Of a stretch of 64,000 bases of DNA, positions 62,413-64,000 are shown in pieces. Both the position numbers and the translations under genes were made by a program. Numbering within the stretch: position 1 is the first letter of the stretch; each line of letters begins with the position of its first letter. The DNA is from Myrica gale (Eukaryota > Streptophyta > Magnoliopsida > Fagales > Myricaceae). Under the pieces are notes generated by a model, which was not told the DNA's origin, made no database searches, and worked only from the letters and a program-made list of their open reading frames with translations. Location of the stretch: assembly GCA_963930655.1 (NCBI GenBank), contig OZ005611.1, forward strand, positions 25,717,001 to 25,781,000, given 5' to 3'.

Positions 62413-62636
62413 CCAATTCATTTCTATATATATTCACACTGCTCTCCAAAATAAAGTTATTCCATGGAAAAGTCATCCTGCCTAACTTTTCTAACCCCAA
62501 AAGTTTCTCTCTTTTTTCTGGTTGATGAATGGCAACGTGGGCTTTACTACAGGAAAGCCAAATACATCCACCTATATAAAGAAGAACCAAGCAAAACTAG
62601 CCTCCCTCACCTTCACATCTTACCACTAACTCAAAC
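62280..62636 (+). pseudogene. RLP3: orphan promoter and leader
   Basis: It matches the RLP2 upstream region across both sides of the RLP2 retroposon: TTTGTTTACCTCACAGAAGC, ATTTCTTGCCTTCAAACTATTTAC, CAAAATAAAGTTATTCCATGG, GGAAAGCCAAATACATCCACC, CCTCCCTCACCTTCACATC. The TATA box is kept at 62,573-62,580. It ends at ACTAACTCAAAC, a few bases before where the ATG should be, and unrelated DNA follows. No coding sequence remains in the window. Confidence 0.9.
62376..62408. repeat. (TA)n microsatellite in the RLP3 promoter
   Basis: About 16 TA units. A shorter run is at the same place in RLP2 (52,117-52,131), so repeat length varies between the copies. Confidence 0.95.
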
Positions 62637-64000
62637 TTAAACAGTGTTTAGACCCTAAAATATACCTAGAGGAGGTGAATAGGTATTTAAAAAACTTAAG
62701 CAAGATATACTATCAATCACGATAATACAACAGTAAAAAGATCAAGCTACAATGTAATTTACAGCAGCTATTAACAAATGAAACAAACAGAATTTTTAAC
62801 ACTTTAAACACTCAATTCTGTGAATATGTAATCAATGATATGGTCAAACAATGTGCAGATTTATTCAACCTAATACACGCAAAGATTCTGAGATTTCTAC
62901 AGCAACTTCAACAACCAACACAAGAGTTCATAATCTCAGCAAGAAAATCACAGCCTTTCAAGAACTAAAAACAAGGAAACACTAAACAATTTACAGCAAG
63001 TCAGAAAGTAGAACAAGATGATTTTCAGCAATACTAAAAACCAAGATTCACTCTAATTAACAGCAAGCTACCTTCTAAATTTCCAGTAACAATAACATCA
63101 TCAAATGATCTATTTATACAGCACTAATCAACTAAAAATCCAGCAATATACTATGTCTATATCACAACTAAGATCAATTAATATCAAACCAAATAACAGA
63201 ATCAATGCAAACACTAATTAACCCTTTAACATAACACGTTTTCAGCTAATGAGATCTGCAAAACAATAAGCACAAGATTGGTTAGATAAAAACAAGATCA
63301 AGGTCAAGAGAAAAACAACAATAAAGACAACACCGGAATTTTTGTTGACGAAGTGAAAAATTTCTCAAGAAGAACGTCTTCTGAGAAATAAAAAACACTC
63401 CGGGTGATTCCACCAAGTTTTTCCACTAGAACGACGAGATTTTACAATGGTGATCTAGCTAAAGACCCTTTAGCCTCAAGACCCCTTTTCCTATGTAAAA
63501 TCACTCAATCCACCGAATTGAGTTGGTGCCCGGCACCCACACGAAGACCAGCAACTCTGGTACTCGTTCTACAGCAGATCCCACGAACTCGTAGGCTTGA
63601 ACTCCTCTAAAAACTTTCAGCAGCAGTTGTTCTTGAGAACCCACTCAAGAACCTCAACACTTGGTGATTCCAATCTTCAACAACAAAGAAGTATGAACGT
63701 CCAGCCTTCAATCAATGATCAAGGCTCACAGATCTTCCACCAGAGGGAAGCTAACACACTCTCACATTCAGATCTTGGTTAAAACCGAATCTTGCTCAAG
63801 AGAGAGAAAATGGGAAAAATCGCATAAAGAGGAAAATCTGGAGTTTTTGGGCTTGGTCGATACGTGAATAACGTCAAGGTAATTTGAGAAAGTTGTATAT
63901 GGCTTTAGTAAGGGTAAAGTAGTCAAAACGAAATTGTTTTAATGACTGGGCAACTTTCTAGAAGATCAATACGATTACTGCAGACTTCCCGCTAGGCTGA
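62637..64000. mobile_element. Probable LTR retrotransposon part, running off the window
   Basis: Unrelated to the RLP array. It replaces the RLP3 coding start. Just inside it reads TGTTTAGACCCTAAAATATACC, GAGGAGGTGAATAGG, a motif I associate with plant LTR elements. No coding frame of note. Short frames at 63,404-63,782 are not recognisable. No second end is visible, so the call is tentative. Confidence 0.4.

Overview
The window is nuclear DNA of a flowering plant, most likely a dicot. The evidence is intron-containing genes for plastid pyruvate kinase and a TIMELESS-like protein, a tandem family of secreted class III (GH18) chitinases, receptor-like proteins with leucine-rich repeats (LRRs), and dense LTR retrotransposons, LINE fragments, poly(A) retroposons and fold-back elements in AT-rich intergenic DNA. 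I cannot name the species.

Layout. 1-0.5 kb: the last coding segment of an unrecognised gene, possibly the 3' end of a TIMELESS copy. 0.5-7.8 kb: a dead receptor-like protein gene (RLP1), whose signal peptide is split by a compound retroelement. 9.5-26.5 kb: a chitinase cluster with three intact genes (9.5, 14.3 and 21.4 kb), one 3' fragment (18.3 kb), one promoter/signal-peptide remnant (24.3-24.9 kb) and one pseudogene with a changed catalytic motif (25.6 kb). 27.1-32.7 kb: a complete 12-exon plastid pyruvate kinase beta gene on the minus strand; my hand-derived exons sum to 579 codons plus stop. 35.1-40.1 kb: a broken TIMELESS gene, divergent from the kinase gene, with its middle exons missing and mobile elements in its introns. 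41.5-62.6 kb: two further copies of the RLP block. RLP2 (52.4-60.0 kb) carries a frameshift and a young copia insertion; RLP3 keeps only its promoter (62.3-62.6 kb). 62.6-64 kb: probably another mobile element.

How it fits together. The chitinase cluster and the RLP array are two defence-type families that expanded by tandem duplication and then decayed by mobile-element insertion and small indels. Because the duplicated blocks can be compared, several insertions have an empty site elsewhere in the window: the copia element at 42.05-49.14 kb against 1.2 kb, the retroposon at 51.25-52.10 kb against 62.37 kb, and the small element at 11.17 kb against 18.25 kb. The pyruvate kinase / TIMELESS pair matches, from memory, an adjacent pair in Arabidopsis, so it is probably the ancestral single-copy backbone. 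I found no clear new enzymatic or defence system. The most unusual items are a TRIM-like element enclosing a rearranged gag-pol piece (3.2-7.7 kb) and GC-rich, poly(A)-tailed retroposons I could not classify (38.8, 49.8 and 51.3 kb).
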